This document shows, piece by piece, positions 29,040 to 39,427 of a stretch of DNA of 64,000 nucleotides. A program made the translations under genes and the position numbers. The notes beneath the pieces were generated by a model, which saw only the letters and a list, made by a program, of their open reading frames with translations, did not search any database and was not told the origin of the DNA. Positions within the stretch are counted from its first letter, which is position 1. Every line of letters starts with the position of its first letter. Source of the DNA: Burkholderia ubonensis subsp. mesacidophila (GTDB taxonomy: Bacteria; Pseudomonadota; Gammaproteobacteria; Burkholderiales; Burkholderiaceae); assembly GCF_002097715.1 (NCBI RefSeq), contig NZ_CP020737.1, positions 930,001 through 994,000 on the forward strand, given 5' to 3'.

Positions 29040-30035
29040 GTGCAAAAGATCCTGATCGTGCGCGTGTCGTCGCTGGGCGACGTCGTGCACAACATGCCGG
29101 TGATCGCCGATATCCGGCGGCGCCATCCCGATGCGCAGATCGACTGGCTCGTCGAGGAAAGCTTCGTCGACCTCGTGCGGCTCGTCGACGGCGTGCGCGA
29201 CGTGCTGCCGTTCTCGCTGCGCCGCTGGCGCAAGAAGCCGTTCGCGGGCGCGACCTGGCGCGAAATCCGCGCGTTCCGCAAGCGGCTCGCGGCAGAGCGC
29301 TACGACCTCGTGATCGACTGCCAGGGGCTCATCAAGACCGCGTGGGTCGCGAGCTGGGCGCGCGGCCCGCTCGTCGGCCTCGGCAACCGCACCGACGGCG
29401 CCGGCTACGAGTGGCCGGTGCGTTTCTTCTACGACAAGCGCGTGCCGATCGAGCCGCGCACGCACGTCGTCGAGCGTACGCGGCAGCTCGTCGCGGCCGC
29501 GCTCGGCGACCCGGCGCCGACGCCCGCCGACCCGATCGACTTCGGCCTCGACACGCGCGCGGCGTCGCTCGCGGTGGCCGCGCTCGGGCTGAACCTGCCG
29601 GTGCCGTACGTGGTGTTCGTGCATGCGACGTCGCGCGCCGACAAGCAATGGCCGGACGCCGCGTGGATCGAGCTCGGCCAGTCGCTCGTGCGGCGCGGCG
29701 CGTCGCTCGTGCTGCCGTGGGGCAACGACGCGGAGCGCGCGACCAGCGAGCGGCTCGCGAAGGAGTTCGGCGCGGCGGCGATCGTGCCGCCGAAGCTGTC
29801 GCTGCCGGCGGTGGTCGGGCTGATCGACGGCGCGGCGGCAACCGTCGGGGTTGACACAGGTCTGGTTCACATCGCGGCCGCGCTGAAGCGTCCGACGGTC
29901 GAACTGTACAATTTCGCGACGGCCTGGCGGACCGGCGGCTACTGGTCGCCGAACGTCGCCAACCTGGGCACGGCGGGGCAGCCCCCGTCGATCGCGCAGG
30001 TGAAGTCGGCGCTCGCGGGCTTCGGTCTCCTGTAA
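29040..30035 (+). CDS. waaC: LPS heptosyltransferase I
   Basis: Adds the first L-glycero-D-manno-heptose to Kdo on lipid A, at the inner membrane's cytoplasmic face. 331 residues from GTG 29040, which is the family N-terminus QKILIVRVSSLGDVVHNMPV; the longer open frame upstream crosses the terminator. Other GT9 features are DWLVEESFVDLVRL, DLVIDCQGLIKTAW, ATSRADKQWP, LPWGNDAERA and GVDTGLVHIAAAL. A short gap of 19 bases leads to kdoO. Confidence 0.93.
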   Translation: MQKILIVRVSSLGDVVHNMPVIADIRRRHPDAQIDWLVEESFVDLVRLVDGVRDVLPFSLRRWRKKPFAGATWREIRAFRKRLAAERYDLVIDCQGLIKTAWVASWARGPLVGLGNRTDGAGYEWPVRFFYDKRVPIEPRTHVVERTRQLVAAALGDPAPTPADPIDFGLDTRAASLAVAALGLNLPVPYVVFVHATSRADKQWPDAAWIELGQSLVRRGASLVLPWGNDAERATSERLAKEFGAAAIVPPKLSLPAVVGLIDGAAATVGVDTGLVHIAAALKRPTVELYNFATAWRTGGYWSPNVANLGTAGQPPSIAQVKSALAGFGLL

Positions 30036-30054
30036 CTGCACGCACCCCAAGACC

Positions 30055-30939
30055 ATGAGCGAATCCCAGATCATCGAAGTCTCGTCCGCCGACTGGCGCG
30101 GGCACAATCTGTCGGTGCCGCGCGAGCAGTTGCTGGCCGCGGTCGAAGAAGGCAAGGTGCTGTATTTCCCGCACCTGCGCTTTGCGATCGAAGGCGGCGA
30201 GGAAGCGCTGCTCGATCCGGCGCTCGCCGATCCGAAACGCAAGAACATCAGCCTCGCGCCGAACGGCGGCGCGCTCGCCGGCGTGCTCGGCGACGGCGTC
30301 ACGCAGTCGGCGGTGCGCGCGCTCGTCGCGCGCTTCCAGCAGCAGGCCGGCTCGCTCGTCGATGGCCTCTTTCCCGAATACCGCGGCAAGCTGCGCGTCG
30401 CGCCGACGAGCCTGCGCCTGATGCAGGTCGAGACGCGCCAGACGTCGTGGCGCAAGGACGACAGCCGGCTGCACGTCGACGCGTTCCCGTCGCGCCCGAA
30501 CTACGGCGAGCGGATCCTGCGCGTGTTCACGAACGTCAATCCGGCCGGCGCGCCGCGCGTGTGGCGCGTCGGCGAGCCGTTCGAGGCCGTCGCGAAGCGC
30601 TTCCTGCCGCGCATCCGGCCGCAGCTGCCGGGCTCCGCGTGGCTGCTGAACCTGCTGCACGTGACGAAGACGCCGCGCAGCGCGTACGACCACCTGATGC
30701 TGAACCTGCACGACAGCATGAAGGCCGATCTCGACTACCAGAAGAACAGCCCGCAGGAGACGATGCCGTTTCCGCCGGGCAGCGTGTGGATATGTTTCTC
30801 GGATCAGACTTCGCACGCTGTGATGTCCGGCCAGTTCATGCTCGAGCAGACGTTCTTCCTGCCGGTCGACGCGATGGTCCGGCGCGATTGCGCGCCGCTC
30901 GGCATTCTCGAGCGCCTGATGGGCAGGGCGCTGGTTTGA
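30055..30939 (+). CDS. kdoO: Kdo 3-hydroxylase (Fe(II)/2-oxoglutarate oxygenase)
   Basis: 294 residues of the KdoO family, which converts Kdo of the inner core to Ko in Burkholderia and Yersinia. The facial triad is visible: His140-x-Asp142 (SRLHVDAFPSRP) and His254 (SDQTSHAVMSGQF). The N-terminus EEGKVLYFPHLRF and the EYRGKLRVAPTSLRL segment are typical. It lies between waaC and waaA, so the Kdo transferase and its modifying enzyme would be made together. The enzyme needs oxygen, so Ko content should depend on aeration. Confidence 0.88.
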   Translation: MSESQIIEVSSADWRGHNLSVPREQLLAAVEEGKVLYFPHLRFAIEGGEEALLDPALADPKRKNISLAPNGGALAGVLGDGVTQSAVRALVARFQQQAGSLVDGLFPEYRGKLRVAPTSLRLMQVETRQTSWRKDDSRLHVDAFPSRPNYGERILRVFTNVNPAGAPRVWRVGEPFEAVAKRFLPRIRPQLPGSAWLLNLLHVTKTPRSAYDHLMLNLHDSMKADLDYQKNSPQETMPFPPGSVWICFSDQTSHAVMSGQFMLEQTFFLPVDAMVRRDCAPLGILERLMGRALV

Positions 30940-30976
30940 ACGCGCGCCGCAATCGACGTCAAGAGGTGGCCGGTTC

Positions 30977-32314
30977 ATGCTGAGGATGATTTATCGCGCG
31001 CTGTGGTGGCTCGTCGCGCCGCTGGCCGTCGTGCGCCTGTACCTGCGCTCGCGCAAGGAGCGCGGCTACCGCGAGCATATCGGCGAGCGCTTCGGCTACG
31101 GGCCGGGCCGCGCGCCGGACGACCGCGCGCCGCTGATCTGGGTGCATGCGGTGTCGGTCGGCGAGACGCGCGCGGCGCAGCCGCTGATCGACGCGCTGAT
31201 CAACGCGCGCCCGGACGCGCGCATCCTGCTCACGCACATGACGCCGAGCGGCCGCGCGACCGGCACGCAGATCTTCGGCGATCGCGTGCTGCGCTGCTAC
31301 CTGCCGTACGACATGCCGGGCGCGGTGCGGCGCTTCCTGCGCGCATGGCGGCCGACGCTCGGCCTCGTGATGGAAACCGAGGTGTGGCCGACGCTGATCG
31401 ACGAATGCCGCCGCGCGGACGTGCCGCTCGTGCTGACCAATGCGCGGATGTCCGCGCGTTCGTACAAGCGCGCGGCGAAGTTCGGCGCGGCGACGCGCGA
31501 CGTGTTCGGCGGCTTCTCGCGGGTGCTCGCGCAGAGCCCGGCCGATGCGGAGCGCCTGAGCTCGCTCGGCGCGCGGCATGTGACGGTGCTCGGCAACCTG
31601 AAATTCGACATGACGACGCCGCCCGAACTCGCGGCGCGCGGCCATGCGTGGCGCGACGCGATCGGCGCGCGCCCGGTGTGGGTCGCGGCGAGCACGCGCG
31701 AGAACGAGGAAGCGCTGGTGCTGCAGGCGTTCGAAGCGGTCAGGACGCCCAACGCGCTGCTGATCCTGGTGCCGCGCCATCCGCAGCGTTTCGGTGAAGT
31801 CGAGGCGCTCGTCGCGCGCAGCAATCTCAAGTGCGTGCGGCGTTCGGCCTGGGCGGCGGATGCCGCTGCGCTCGCCGCGGGCCAGCCGGCGGCGGCGCCG
31901 CTGCCGGCCGACGTGACGGTGCTGCTCGGCGATTCGATGGGCGAGCTGGGCGCGTACTACGCGGCGGCCGACGTCGCGTTCATCGGCGGCAGCCTGCTGC
32001 CGCTCGGCGGGCAGAACCTGATCGAAGCGTGCGCGGTCGGCGTGCCGGTGCTGATCGGGCCGCACGTGTTCAACTTCACGCAGGCGACCGCCGATGCAGT
32101 AGCAGCGGGCGCCGCGCAGCAGGTGCAGGATCCCGCGGATCTCGGCCGCGTGCTCGACGCGCTGTTCGCCGACAAGGCGCGGCGCATCGCGATGGGCGCG
32201 GCCGGCGCGGCCTTCGCGGCGCGTCATCGCGGCGCGACCGCGCGGACGGTCGACGTGCTGGCGGCGCTGCTGCCGGCCGCCGAGAACGGCGCGCGCGCGA
32301 CGCAGGACGAGTAG
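30977..32314 (+). CDS. waaA: Kdo transferase
   Basis: 445 residues (WaaA/KdtA, GT30). One N-terminal membrane anchor (IYRALWWLVAPLAVVRLYLR) is followed by HIGERFGYG, IWVHAVSVGETRAAQPLI with the catalytic Glu, LLTHMTPSGRATG, MFGNLKFDM-like LGNLKFDM, WVAASTRENEE and FIGGSLLPLGGQNLIEACAVG. It transfers Kdo from CMP-Kdo to lipid IVA. Last gene of the block; convergent with ureG. Confidence 0.95.
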   Translation: MLRMIYRALWWLVAPLAVVRLYLRSRKERGYREHIGERFGYGPGRAPDDRAPLIWVHAVSVGETRAAQPLIDALINARPDARILLTHMTPSGRATGTQIFGDRVLRCYLPYDMPGAVRRFLRAWRPTLGLVMETEVWPTLIDECRRADVPLVLTNARMSARSYKRAAKFGAATRDVFGGFSRVLAQSPADAERLSSLGARHVTVLGNLKFDMTTPPELAARGHAWRDAIGARPVWVAASTRENEEALVLQAFEAVRTPNALLILVPRHPQRFGEVEALVARSNLKCVRRSAWAADAAALAAGQPAAAPLPADVTVLLGDSMGELGAYYAAADVAFIGGSLLPLGGQNLIEACAVGVPVLIGPHVFNFTQATADAVAAGAAQQVQDPADLGRVLDALFADKARRIAMGAAGAAFAARHRGATARTVDVLAALLPAAENGARATQDE

Positions 32315-32334
32315 GCACGGCGCGTATCCGCATC

Positions 32335-32360
32335 GGCAGGCCCGCGAGCGCGGGCCTGCC
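32335..32360. terminator. Hairpin between convergent waaA and ureG
   Basis: GGCAGGCCCGCG (32335-32346) pairs perfectly with CGCGGGCCTGCC (32349-32360). The stem is very GC-rich, but neither side has a long T-run, so termination efficiency is uncertain. The location between convergent genes supports the role. Confidence 0.6.
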
Positions 32361-32368
32361 GCCTTCGC

Positions 32369-33016
<648 letters not shown>

Positions 33017-33033
33017 GGCGGGTAGCGTGTAGG

Positions 33034-33714
33034 TCAGGAGCGGAACAGCCGCGAATACTGGGTCTCGTGCCGCGCGGACAGGATGCCGAGCTGCGGCGCG
33101 AACGTGTTGATCCGGTCGGGCGGCGTCGCAAGCGCGCGCTGCACGGCCGCGTCGATCGCGCCGCGCAGCGCGACGATGATCTTCTGGCCGGCGAGCTGGC
33201 CGAGCGGCACCGCCTTCAGAGCGGCGGACGTCTGGTTCTCGACCCAGCCGAACGCGTACGCGGCGAGCGTCGCGTCGGCGCGCGCGCCGTGCGCGGCCGC
33301 CGCATAGGCGAACGCGGTCGGCAGCGCGATCGGCGTGATTGCCGCCAGCGTCGCGCGGCGCGCGGCGTCGCCCCATTCGAGCGACGTGCACAGCTGCGCG
33401 AGCGACCAGCCCATCTGTTCGGTTTCGCGGCGCAGCTCCGCCGATTCGCGGCTCGCGACGAACCATGCGTTTTCGCGGGCGAGCGCGTCGGCGTCGTGCA
33501 CGTGCCAGCGCGCGAGCTGGTGCGCGAGAAACGGCAGCTCGCCGTGCGCGAGCACGTCGGCGAGGCCGCTCGCGATCCAGTCGCGCGCGCCGTCGGCGTC
33601 GCGGATCAGGTTCGCGTCGAGCGCCGCCTCGAGTCCCTGCGAATAGCTGAACGCGCCGATCGGCAGCGCGGGAGACGCGAGGTGCAGCAGCGCGACGAGT
33701 TCAGTGGTGTTCAT
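33034..33714 (-). CDS. ureF: Urease accessory protein UreF
   Basis: 226 residues from the ATG at 33714 ([25 protein letters not shown] is split by the usual PxGxFxxS family motif); longer upstream frames run through ureE in another frame. All-alpha protein that bridges UreD and UreG in the activation complex. SQGLEAALD and ending in an Arg-rich C-terminus ([15 protein letters not shown]) are typical. It overlaps ureE by 14 bases, implying coupled translation. Confidence 0.93.
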   Translation of the reverse strand: MNTTELVALLHLASPALPIGAFSYSQGLEAALDANLIRDADGARDWIASGLADVLAHGELPFLAHQLARWHVHDADALARENAWFVASRESAELRRETEQMGWSLAQLCTSLEWGDAARRATLAAITPIALPTAFAYAAAAHGARADATLAAYAFGWVENQTSAALKAVPLGQLAGQKIIVALRGAIDAAVQRALATPPDRINTFAPQLGILSARHETQYSRLFRS

Positions 33715-34294
33715 GGCCGTGGCCGTGTGCGCATCCGGGGCCGTGCTGGTGATCGTGATCGTGCGAATGCGAATGGCCGTGGTGCTCGCCGAACACCTGC
33801 TGCGCGAGCGCATAGTCTTCGGCGAAGGTCGCGTCGTGGCCGTGCCGGTGCCCGCCGCCGTACGCGCCGGCTTCCGGCTGGAACGGCGCGTCGACCTGTT
33901 CGACCTGCGTGCCGAGCCGGCGCAGCATGTCCGCGAGCACGGGATCGGCCTCGAGCAACAGGCAGCCGTCGCCGATCTCGACCGGCGTGTGGCGGTTGCC
34001 GAGGTGGTAGGCGGCGCGCATCAGCGTCAGCGGATCGGCCGCGCGCACGCGCAGCACGGCTTCGGGCGCGGCGGCGACGCGCACGAGCGCGCCGTCGTCG
34101 GCGACGAGCACGTCGCCGTCGCGCAGCACGGTGCCGCGCGGCAGCACGAGCGCGACTTCCTCGCCGGTGTCGAGCGTCGCCGCGAGGCGGCTCTTGCAGC
34201 GGGCGTCGTACGCGAGCGTGAGCGTCGGCGCGCGCGCGACGAGCGACGCGGCGAGCTTCACGTTCGGGGCAATGCGTTTGTCGAGGGTGCGCAT
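33701..34294 (-). CDS. ureE: Urease nickel chaperone UreE with His-rich tail
   Basis: 197 residues. The N-terminal domain carries [25 protein letters not shown], where the KSR-LDTGEE pattern is typical. The C-terminal metal domain carries [12 protein letters not shown] (conserved His), and the last fifty residues are extremely His-rich, with repeated HGH and HSH runs, so this is a long-tailed nickel-storing form. It overlaps ureF. Confidence 0.94.
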   Translation of the reverse strand: MRTLDKRIAPNVKLAASLVARAPTLTLAYDARCKSRLAATLDTGEEVALVLPRGTVLRDGDVLVADDGALVRVAAAPEAVLRVRAADPLTLMRAAYHLGNRHTPVEIGDGCLLLEADPVLADMLRRLGTQVEQVDAPFQPEAGAYGGGHRHGHDATFAEDYALAQQVFGEHHGHSHSHDHDHQHGPGCAHGHGHEHH

Positions 34295-34318
34295 GGATCG
34301 GAAATGGATCGGAAATCG

Positions 34319-36025
34319 TCAGAACAGGAAATAGCGCTGCGCCATCGGCAGCACCGCGGCCGGCTCGCAGGTGAGGAGCTGGCCGTCGGCGATCACGTCG
34401 TAGGTTTCCGGGTCGACGCTGATCGCGGGCCGCCACGCGTTGTGGATCATGTCGGCCTTCGTCACGTTGCGGCAGTTGCGCACCGGCACGATGCGCTTCG
34501 CGAGCCCGTAGCGCTCGGCAATGCCGGCGTCGGCCGCCATCTGCGACACGAACGTCAGCGACGTGCGCGCGAGCGCGCCGCCGCGCGTCGCGAACATCTC
34601 GCGATAGTGGACGGGCTGCGGCGTCGGGATCGACGCGTTCGGGTCGCCCATCTGCGCCATCGCGATCATCCCGCCCTTCAGGATCATCGTCGGCTTGATG
34701 CCGAAGAACGCCGGTTCCCACAGCACGAGGTCCGCCCACTTGCCGGGCTCGATCGAGCCGACCTCGTGCGCGATCCCGTGCGTGAGCGCCGGGTTGATCG
34801 TGTACTTCGCGACGTAGCGCTTCGCGCGGAAGTTGTCGTGGCGCGCGTTGTCCTCGGGCAGCGCGCCGCGCTGCACCTTCATCTTGTGAGCGGTCTGCCA
34901 GGTGCGGATGATCACCTCGCCGACGCGGCCCATCGCCTGCGAGTCGGACGACAGCATCGACAGCGCGCCGAGGTCGTGCAGGATGTCCTCGGCCGCGATC
35001 GTCTCGCGGCGAATGCGCGATTCGGCGAACGCGAGATCCTCGGCGATCGACGGATCGAGGTGATGGCACACCATCAGCATGTCGAGGTGCTCGTCGAGCG
35101 TGTTGATCGTGTACGGGCGCGTCGGGTTGGTCGACGACGGCAGCACGTTCGCCTCGCCGCACACCTTCAGGATGTCCGGCGCATGGCCGCCGCCCGCGCC
35201 CTCGGTGTGATACGTGTGGATCGTGCGGCCCTTGAACGCGGCGACCGTCGATTCGACGAAGCCGGCCTCGTTCAGCGTGTCGGTGTGGATCGCGACCTGC
35301 GTGTCGGTGTCGTCCGCGACCGACAGGCAGTTGTCGATCGCGGCGGGCGTCGTGCCCCAGTCCTCGTGCAGCTTCAGCCCGATCGCGCCGGCCGCGATCT
35401 GCTCGACGAGCGGCTGCGGCAGGCTCGCGTTGCCCTTGCCGAGGAAACCGAGGTTGATCGGCCAGCCGTCGGCGGCCTGCAGCATCCGCTCCATGTGCCA
35501 CGGTCCCGGCGTGCAGGTGGTCGCGTTGGTGCCGGTCGCGGGCCCCGTGCCGCCGCCGAGCATCGTCGTGACGCCCGACGCGAGCGCTTCGTCGATCTGC
35601 TGCGGGCTGATGAAGTGGATGTGCGTGTCGATGCCGCCCGCGGTCACGATCAGCCCTTCGCCGGCGATCACTTCGGTCGCGGCGCCGATCGCAATCGTCA
35701 CGCCCGGCTGGATGTCCGGGTTGCCGGCCTTGCCGATCGCGGCGATGCGCCCGTGCTTGATCGCGATGTCAGCCTTCACGATGCCCCAGTGATCGAGGAT
35801 CACCGCGTTCGTGATCACCGTATCGGGCACGTCGGCGGCGACGCGCTGCGACTGGCCCATCCCGTCGCGGATCACCTTCCCGCCGCCGAATTTCACTTCC
35901 TCGCCGTAGATCGTGCAGTCGCGTTCGATCTCGATCAGCAACTCGGTATCGGCGAGACGGATGCGGTCGCCCGTCGTCGGCCCGAACATCTCCGCGTACG
36001 CGCGGCGGCTCAAGCGTAGTGTCAT
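34319..36025 (-). CDS. ureC: Urease alpha subunit
   Basis: 568-residue catalytic subunit, usual bacterial length. The dinuclear nickel site is complete: His135 and His137 (THIHF), carbamylated Lys218 (GLKLHEDWG), His247, His273 (TYHTEG) and Asp361 (SSDSQAMG), with the mobile-flap Cys320-His321-His322 (MVCHHLDPS). It hydrolyses urea to ammonia and carbamate in the cytoplasm. It follows ureB by 26 bases. Confidence 0.98.
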   Translation of the reverse strand: MTLRLSRRAYAEMFGPTTGDRIRLADTELLIEIERDCTIYGEEVKFGGGKVIRDGMGQSQRVAADVPDTVITNAVILDHWGIVKADIAIKHGRIAAIGKAGNPDIQPGVTIAIGAATEVIAGEGLIVTAGGIDTHIHFISPQQIDEALASGVTTMLGGGTGPATGTNATTCTPGPWHMERMLQAADGWPINLGFLGKGNASLPQPLVEQIAAGAIGLKLHEDWGTTPAAIDNCLSVADDTDTQVAIHTDTLNEAGFVESTVAAFKGRTIHTYHTEGAGGGHAPDILKVCGEANVLPSSTNPTRPYTINTLDEHLDMLMVCHHLDPSIAEDLAFAESRIRRETIAAEDILHDLGALSMLSSDSQAMGRVGEVIIRTWQTAHKMKVQRGALPEDNARHDNFRAKRYVAKYTINPALTHGIAHEVGSIEPGKWADLVLWEPAFFGIKPTMILKGGMIAMAQMGDPNASIPTPQPVHYREMFATRGGALARTSLTFVSQMAADAGIAERYGLAKRIVPVRNCRNVTKADMIHNAWRPAISVDPETYDVIADGQLLTCEPAAVLPMAQRYFLF

Positions 36026-36051
36026 GTCGTCGTAGTCCTGAAGCGGGGCGC

Positions 36052-36357
36052 TCAGAGCGGCCCCATCACCTTGCCCTGGAAACCGTAGACGGCGCGCGCG
36101 CCGGCCAGCTCGACGAGCTCGACCGTGCGAGTCTGGCCCGGCTCGAAGCGCACCGCGGTGCCGGCCGCGATGTTGAGCCGGAAGCCGCGCGCGGCCGCGC
36201 GATCGAACGACAGCGCGTCGTTGACTTCGTGGAAGTGGTAGTGCGAGCCGACCTGCACCGGGCGGTCGCCGGTGTTCGCGACCGTCAGCACGAGCGTCGC
36301 GCGGCCCGCGTTCAGCTCGTGCTCGCCGTCGTCGGTGAGGATTTCGCCGGGAATCAT
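36052..36357 (-). CDS. ureB: Urease beta subunit
   Basis: 101 residues: [52 protein letters not shown] and the C-terminal [10 protein letters not shown]. Structural subunit of the (UreABC)3 trimer. It is separated from ureA by ten bases. Confidence 0.97.
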   Translation of the reverse strand: MIPGEILTDDGEHELNAGRATLVLTVANTGDRPVQVGSHYHFHEVNDALSFDRAAARGFRLNIAAGTAVRFEPGQTRTVELVELAGARAVYGFQGKVMGPL

Positions 36358-36367
36358 GCGGGGGGCC

Positions 36368-36670
36368 TCAGGGAATCGGATGGTGGACCGTGACGAGCTT
36401 CGTGCCGTCCGGGAAGGTCGCTTCGACCTGGATGTCGGGAATCATCTCGGGCACGCCGTCCATCACGTCGTCGCGCGTGAGCAGCGTCGTGCCGTAGTGC
36501 ATCACCTCGGCGACGGTCTTGCCGTCGCGCGCCGCTTCCATCAGCGCGGCGGTGATGAACGCGACCGCTTCCGGATAGTTGAGCTTGAGGCCGCGCGCAC
36601 GGCGGCGCTCGGCCAGCAGCGCTGCCGTGAAGATCAGCAGCTTGTCTTTTTCGCGGGGAGTCAGTTTCAT
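36368..36670 (-). CDS. ureA: Urease gamma subunit
   Basis: 100 residues: [66 protein letters not shown] and final PIP are diagnostic. Structural subunit of urease. A 236-base gap, not the usual tight junction, separates it from ureD upstream. Confidence 0.97.
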
Positions 36671-36906
36671 GAAGGCAAGCGTTCAGGAAAACGTAATTTT
36701 TCTCGGTGCACTGCAGGCGTGCGGAAGGGCGGTTCATCGTAGCACCGCATTATCCGGCGCGCCGTGTGTATCGAAGATGTAAGGAGCAAGCTGCGTGCCA
36801 TGCATGCGGAACCGCGCCGGATGCGCGTTCGTGGTGCGCGCCGCATGTGCGGCGTGCGGCGCCGGGTGCAACGCTGCGCCGAAATGGGGCGTTCAGGCGG
36901 GACGGG
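36671..36906 (-). promoter_or_regulatory. Non-coding gap between ureD and ureA, possible second promoter
   Basis: No gene is seen. A GATAAT at 36749-36754 (minus strand) could be a -10 box about 80 bases upstream of ureA, but the best -35 (TTCGAT) is only about 15 bases away. The structural genes may thus have their own start separate from ureD. Weak evidence. Confidence 0.3.
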
Positions 36907-37782
36907 TCAGGTTTGCCAGAGCCGCAGCGGCTGCGCGGCGACCCCGTGCACGATCGGGCGCAGGTGCAGCCAGCAGTCGACGAAGTGCCGTTGCAGCGCT
37001 TCCATCGACACTGCGAGCGCACGCACGAGCACGACGCCCGGCGTCACGCAGGTCGCGCCCGCGCGCAGCGTGGCGTCGAACGGCATCCGTTCGGCGAGCG
37101 ATTCCGCGAGCGCCGCGTCGCACGCGGCGCCGATCGCCCACAGCGTGCCGTAGGCCGGGAAGCCGGCCAGCGCCTGCGGCGCGTCGCGCAGCGCGTCGTC
37201 GGCGTCGAGCAGCGCGCGCTCGGCCCACAGCGGCTGGCCGGCGGCGTCGACGATGGCCGACGTCGACGCGATGCGGCCCGCCGACCACGCTTCGCCGGCC
37301 GCCTGCCGGCCGAGCTGCGTCGCATCCCAGCCGAGCGCGCTCGCGCCCGCGCCGAGCGTCAGCGTGAAGTCGAGCGACGCGTGCGCGGAGTCGAAGAACA
37401 GGTTGTTCTGCGGCAGCCAGTCGAGCTTCGCGTGCTCGCCGAGCACGATGCCGATGCGCTGCGTCGCGTCGAGGCCGTTCGACTTGTACCACTTGGTCGC
37501 GCCGGGCGTCGTCAGCGCCGCGTGCGCGCCGTCGCCGAGCGCGATGTCGAGGTCGAGCCGGTCGCCGCCCGCGACGCCGCCCGGCGGATGGACGATCACC
37601 GCGTGGCAGATCGCGTCGCCTTCCGGATACAGCGGCCGCTGCACGCGCAGCGGACCGTCGTGCAAGCGATGGACGAGCGTGGTGCGCGCGCCGTGCCGCT
37701 CGAAGCCGAGTTCGAGACGGGCGAGCCACGACTTGGCGACGGCGGGGCGGGACAGCGACAGGTGGGAATCGGGGGCGGACAT
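36907..37782 (-). CDS. ureD: Urease accessory protein UreD
   Basis: 291 residues from the ATG at 37782 (GTG 37797 also possible). Typical UreD segments are [60 protein letters not shown], and the C-terminal W-L-x-LRPIVHG. It scaffolds UreF-UreG on the apo-urease and provides the nickel tunnel. It leads the ureDABCEFG order. Confidence 0.93.
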   Translation of the reverse strand: MSAPDSHLSLSRPAVAKSWLARLELGFERHGARTTLVHRLHDGPLRVQRPLYPEGDAICHAVIVHPPGGVAGGDRLDLDIALGDGAHAALTTPGATKWYKSNGLDATQRIGIVLGEHAKLDWLPQNNLFFDSAHASLDFTLTLGAGASALGWDATQLGRQAAGEAWSAGRIASTSAIVDAAGQPLWAERALLDADDALRDAPQALAGFPAYGTLWAIGAACDAALAESLAERMPFDATLRAGATCVTPGVVLVRALAVSMEALQRHFVDCWLHLRPIVHGVAAQPLRLWQT

Positions 37783-37872
37783 CGGCGGGCAGGGCACGGG
37801 AAACGGGCGCGGGAAACGTCGATGCTACCGGAACAAAAATGCCGATGCCGCCGTTGTCGAAAGCGCCGCCCG

Positions 37873-38565
37873 TCAGACCGCGATCAGCTCCCGCACGCCG
37901 TTGGTCTCCATGTCCCGCGCATCGCCGCCCGCGACGATCTCCCCGCGGCTCATCACCCAGTAATGGTCGGCGATCGAGCGCGCGAAGTCGTAGTACTGCT
38001 CGACGAGCAGCACCGTCATCTTCGTTTCGTCGACGAGCTGCCGCAGCGTGCGGCCGATGTCCTGGATGATCGACGGCTGGATCCCTTCGGTCGGCTCGTC
38101 GAGGATCAGCAGCTGCGGCTCGCTCATCAGCGCGCGGCCGATCGCGAGCTGCTGCTGCTGGCCGCCCGACAGGTCGCCGCCGCGCCGCGCGCGCATGTCC
38201 TTCAGCACCGGAAACAGCTCGTAGATGCGGTCGGGCACCTTCGATGGCGCTTTCCGGCTCGCCGCGCCGACGAGCAGGTTTTCCTCGACGGTGAGCCGCG
38301 GAAAGATGTCGCGGCCCTGCGGCACGTAGGCCAGCCCGGCCGCGACGCGCGCATACGGCGGCAGCGCGCCGAGCGTTGCGCCGCGCCACGCCACCGTGCC
38401 GCTTTTCGCGGCGACGACGCCCATCAGGCAGCGCAGCAGCGTCGTCTTGCCGACGCCGTTGCGGCCGAGCAGCACCGTCAGCTTGCCGTCGTCGGCGGAG
38501 AGCGTCACGTTGCGCAGGATATGGCTGCCGCCGTAGTACTGGTTCAGCGAGTCGATCTTCAGCAT
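37873..38565 (-). CDS. urtE: Urea ABC transporter ATP-binding protein UrtE
   Basis: 230 residues, LivF-like ATPase: Walker A GRNGVGKTTLL, signature LSGGQQQQLAIGRAL, Walker B LLILDEPTEGIQPSI and the switch His region. The TEGIQPSIIQDIGRTL segment is typical of UrtE. It works with urtD and the urtBC permeases at the inner membrane. It lies four bases after urtD. Confidence 0.93.
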   Translation of the reverse strand: MLKIDSLNQYYGGSHILRNVTLSADDGKLTVLLGRNGVGKTTLLRCLMGVVAAKSGTVAWRGATLGALPPYARVAAGLAYVPQGRDIFPRLTVEENLLVGAASRKAPSKVPDRIYELFPVLKDMRARRGGDLSGGQQQQLAIGRALMSEPQLLILDEPTEGIQPSIIQDIGRTLRQLVDETKMTVLLVEQYYDFARSIADHYWVMSRGEIVAGGDARDMETNGVRELIAV

Positions 38566-38569
38566 GGCA

Positions 38570-39427
38570 TCAACGTCCGAGATAAGACTCGATCACCGCG
38601 TCGTCGCGCTTGACCTGATCGAGCGTGCCGTGCGCGAGCACCGCGCCTTCGGCCATCACCGTCACGCGCCCGGTGTCACCCGCGAGCGCCGCGACGAACT
38701 CCATGTCGTGCTCGACGACCATCATCGAGCAGGTGCCGCGCAGCGTGTTCAGCAGGTCCGCGAGCTCCATCGTCTCGTGATCGGTCATGCCCGCCGCGGG
38801 CTCGTCGAGCAGCAGCAGCGCGGGGCGCTGCATCAACAGCATGCCGATCTCGAGCCGCTGCTTCTGCCCGTGCGACAGCTCGCCGGCCGCGCGGAACGCG
38901 TGTGCCTCGAGGCCGATCAGCGCGAGCGTCTCCTCGATCTTCGCCTGCGCGGCCTTGTCGAGCCGCGCGCGCAGCGACGCGAGCCAGCCCTTGTCGGTCT
39001 GCATCGCGAGCTCGAGGTTTTCCCATACCGGGTGCTGCTCGAACACGGTCGGCTTCTGGAACTTGCGGCCGATGCCCGCGCGCGCGATTTCCGGCTCGCT
39101 CATCCGCGACAGGTCGAGCGTCTGGCCGAGAAACACCTTGCCCGCAGCGGGACGCGTCTTGCCGGTGATCACGTCCATCATCGTCGTCTTGCCCGCGCCG
39201 TTCGGGCCGATCACGCAGCGCAGCTCGCCCGCGTCGATCGACAGCGACAGCCGGTTCAGCGCGCGGAAGCCGTCGAAGCTCACTTCGATATCCTCAAGAT
39301 AGAGGATCGTGCCGTGCGACGTGTCGATGCCGGGCGGCACGACGCGCCCCATCGACGCCGTGCCGCTGACCGCGAGCAATTCGTCCTCGCCCGGCGGCGC
39401 GAACTGGTAGAGGGCGGTTCCGTTCAT
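38570..39427 (-). CDS. urtD: Urea ABC transporter ATP-binding protein UrtD
   Basis: 285 residues from the ATG at 39427. LivG-like ATPase with Walker A GPNGAGKTTMMDVITG, KTRPAAGKVFLG, IGRKFQKPTVFE (a UrtD-type Q-loop region), LSHGQKQRLEIGMLL (ABC signature), and LLLLDEPAAGMT (Walker B). The first 40 residues are an unusual N-terminal extension before the domain. It overlaps urtC by four bases. Confidence 0.93.
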   Translation of the reverse strand: MNGTALYQFAPPGEDELLAVSGTASMGRVVPPGIDTSHGTILYLEDIEVSFDGFRALNRLSLSIDAGELRCVIGPNGAGKTTMMDVITGKTRPAAGKVFLGQTLDLSRMSEPEIARAGIGRKFQKPTVFEQHPVWENLELAMQTDKGWLASLRARLDKAAQAKIEETLALIGLEAHAFRAAGELSHGQKQRLEIGMLLMQRPALLLLDEPAAGMTDHETMELADLLNTLRGTCSMMVVEHDMEFVAALAGDTGRVTVMAEGAVLAHGTLDQVKRDDAVIESYLGR

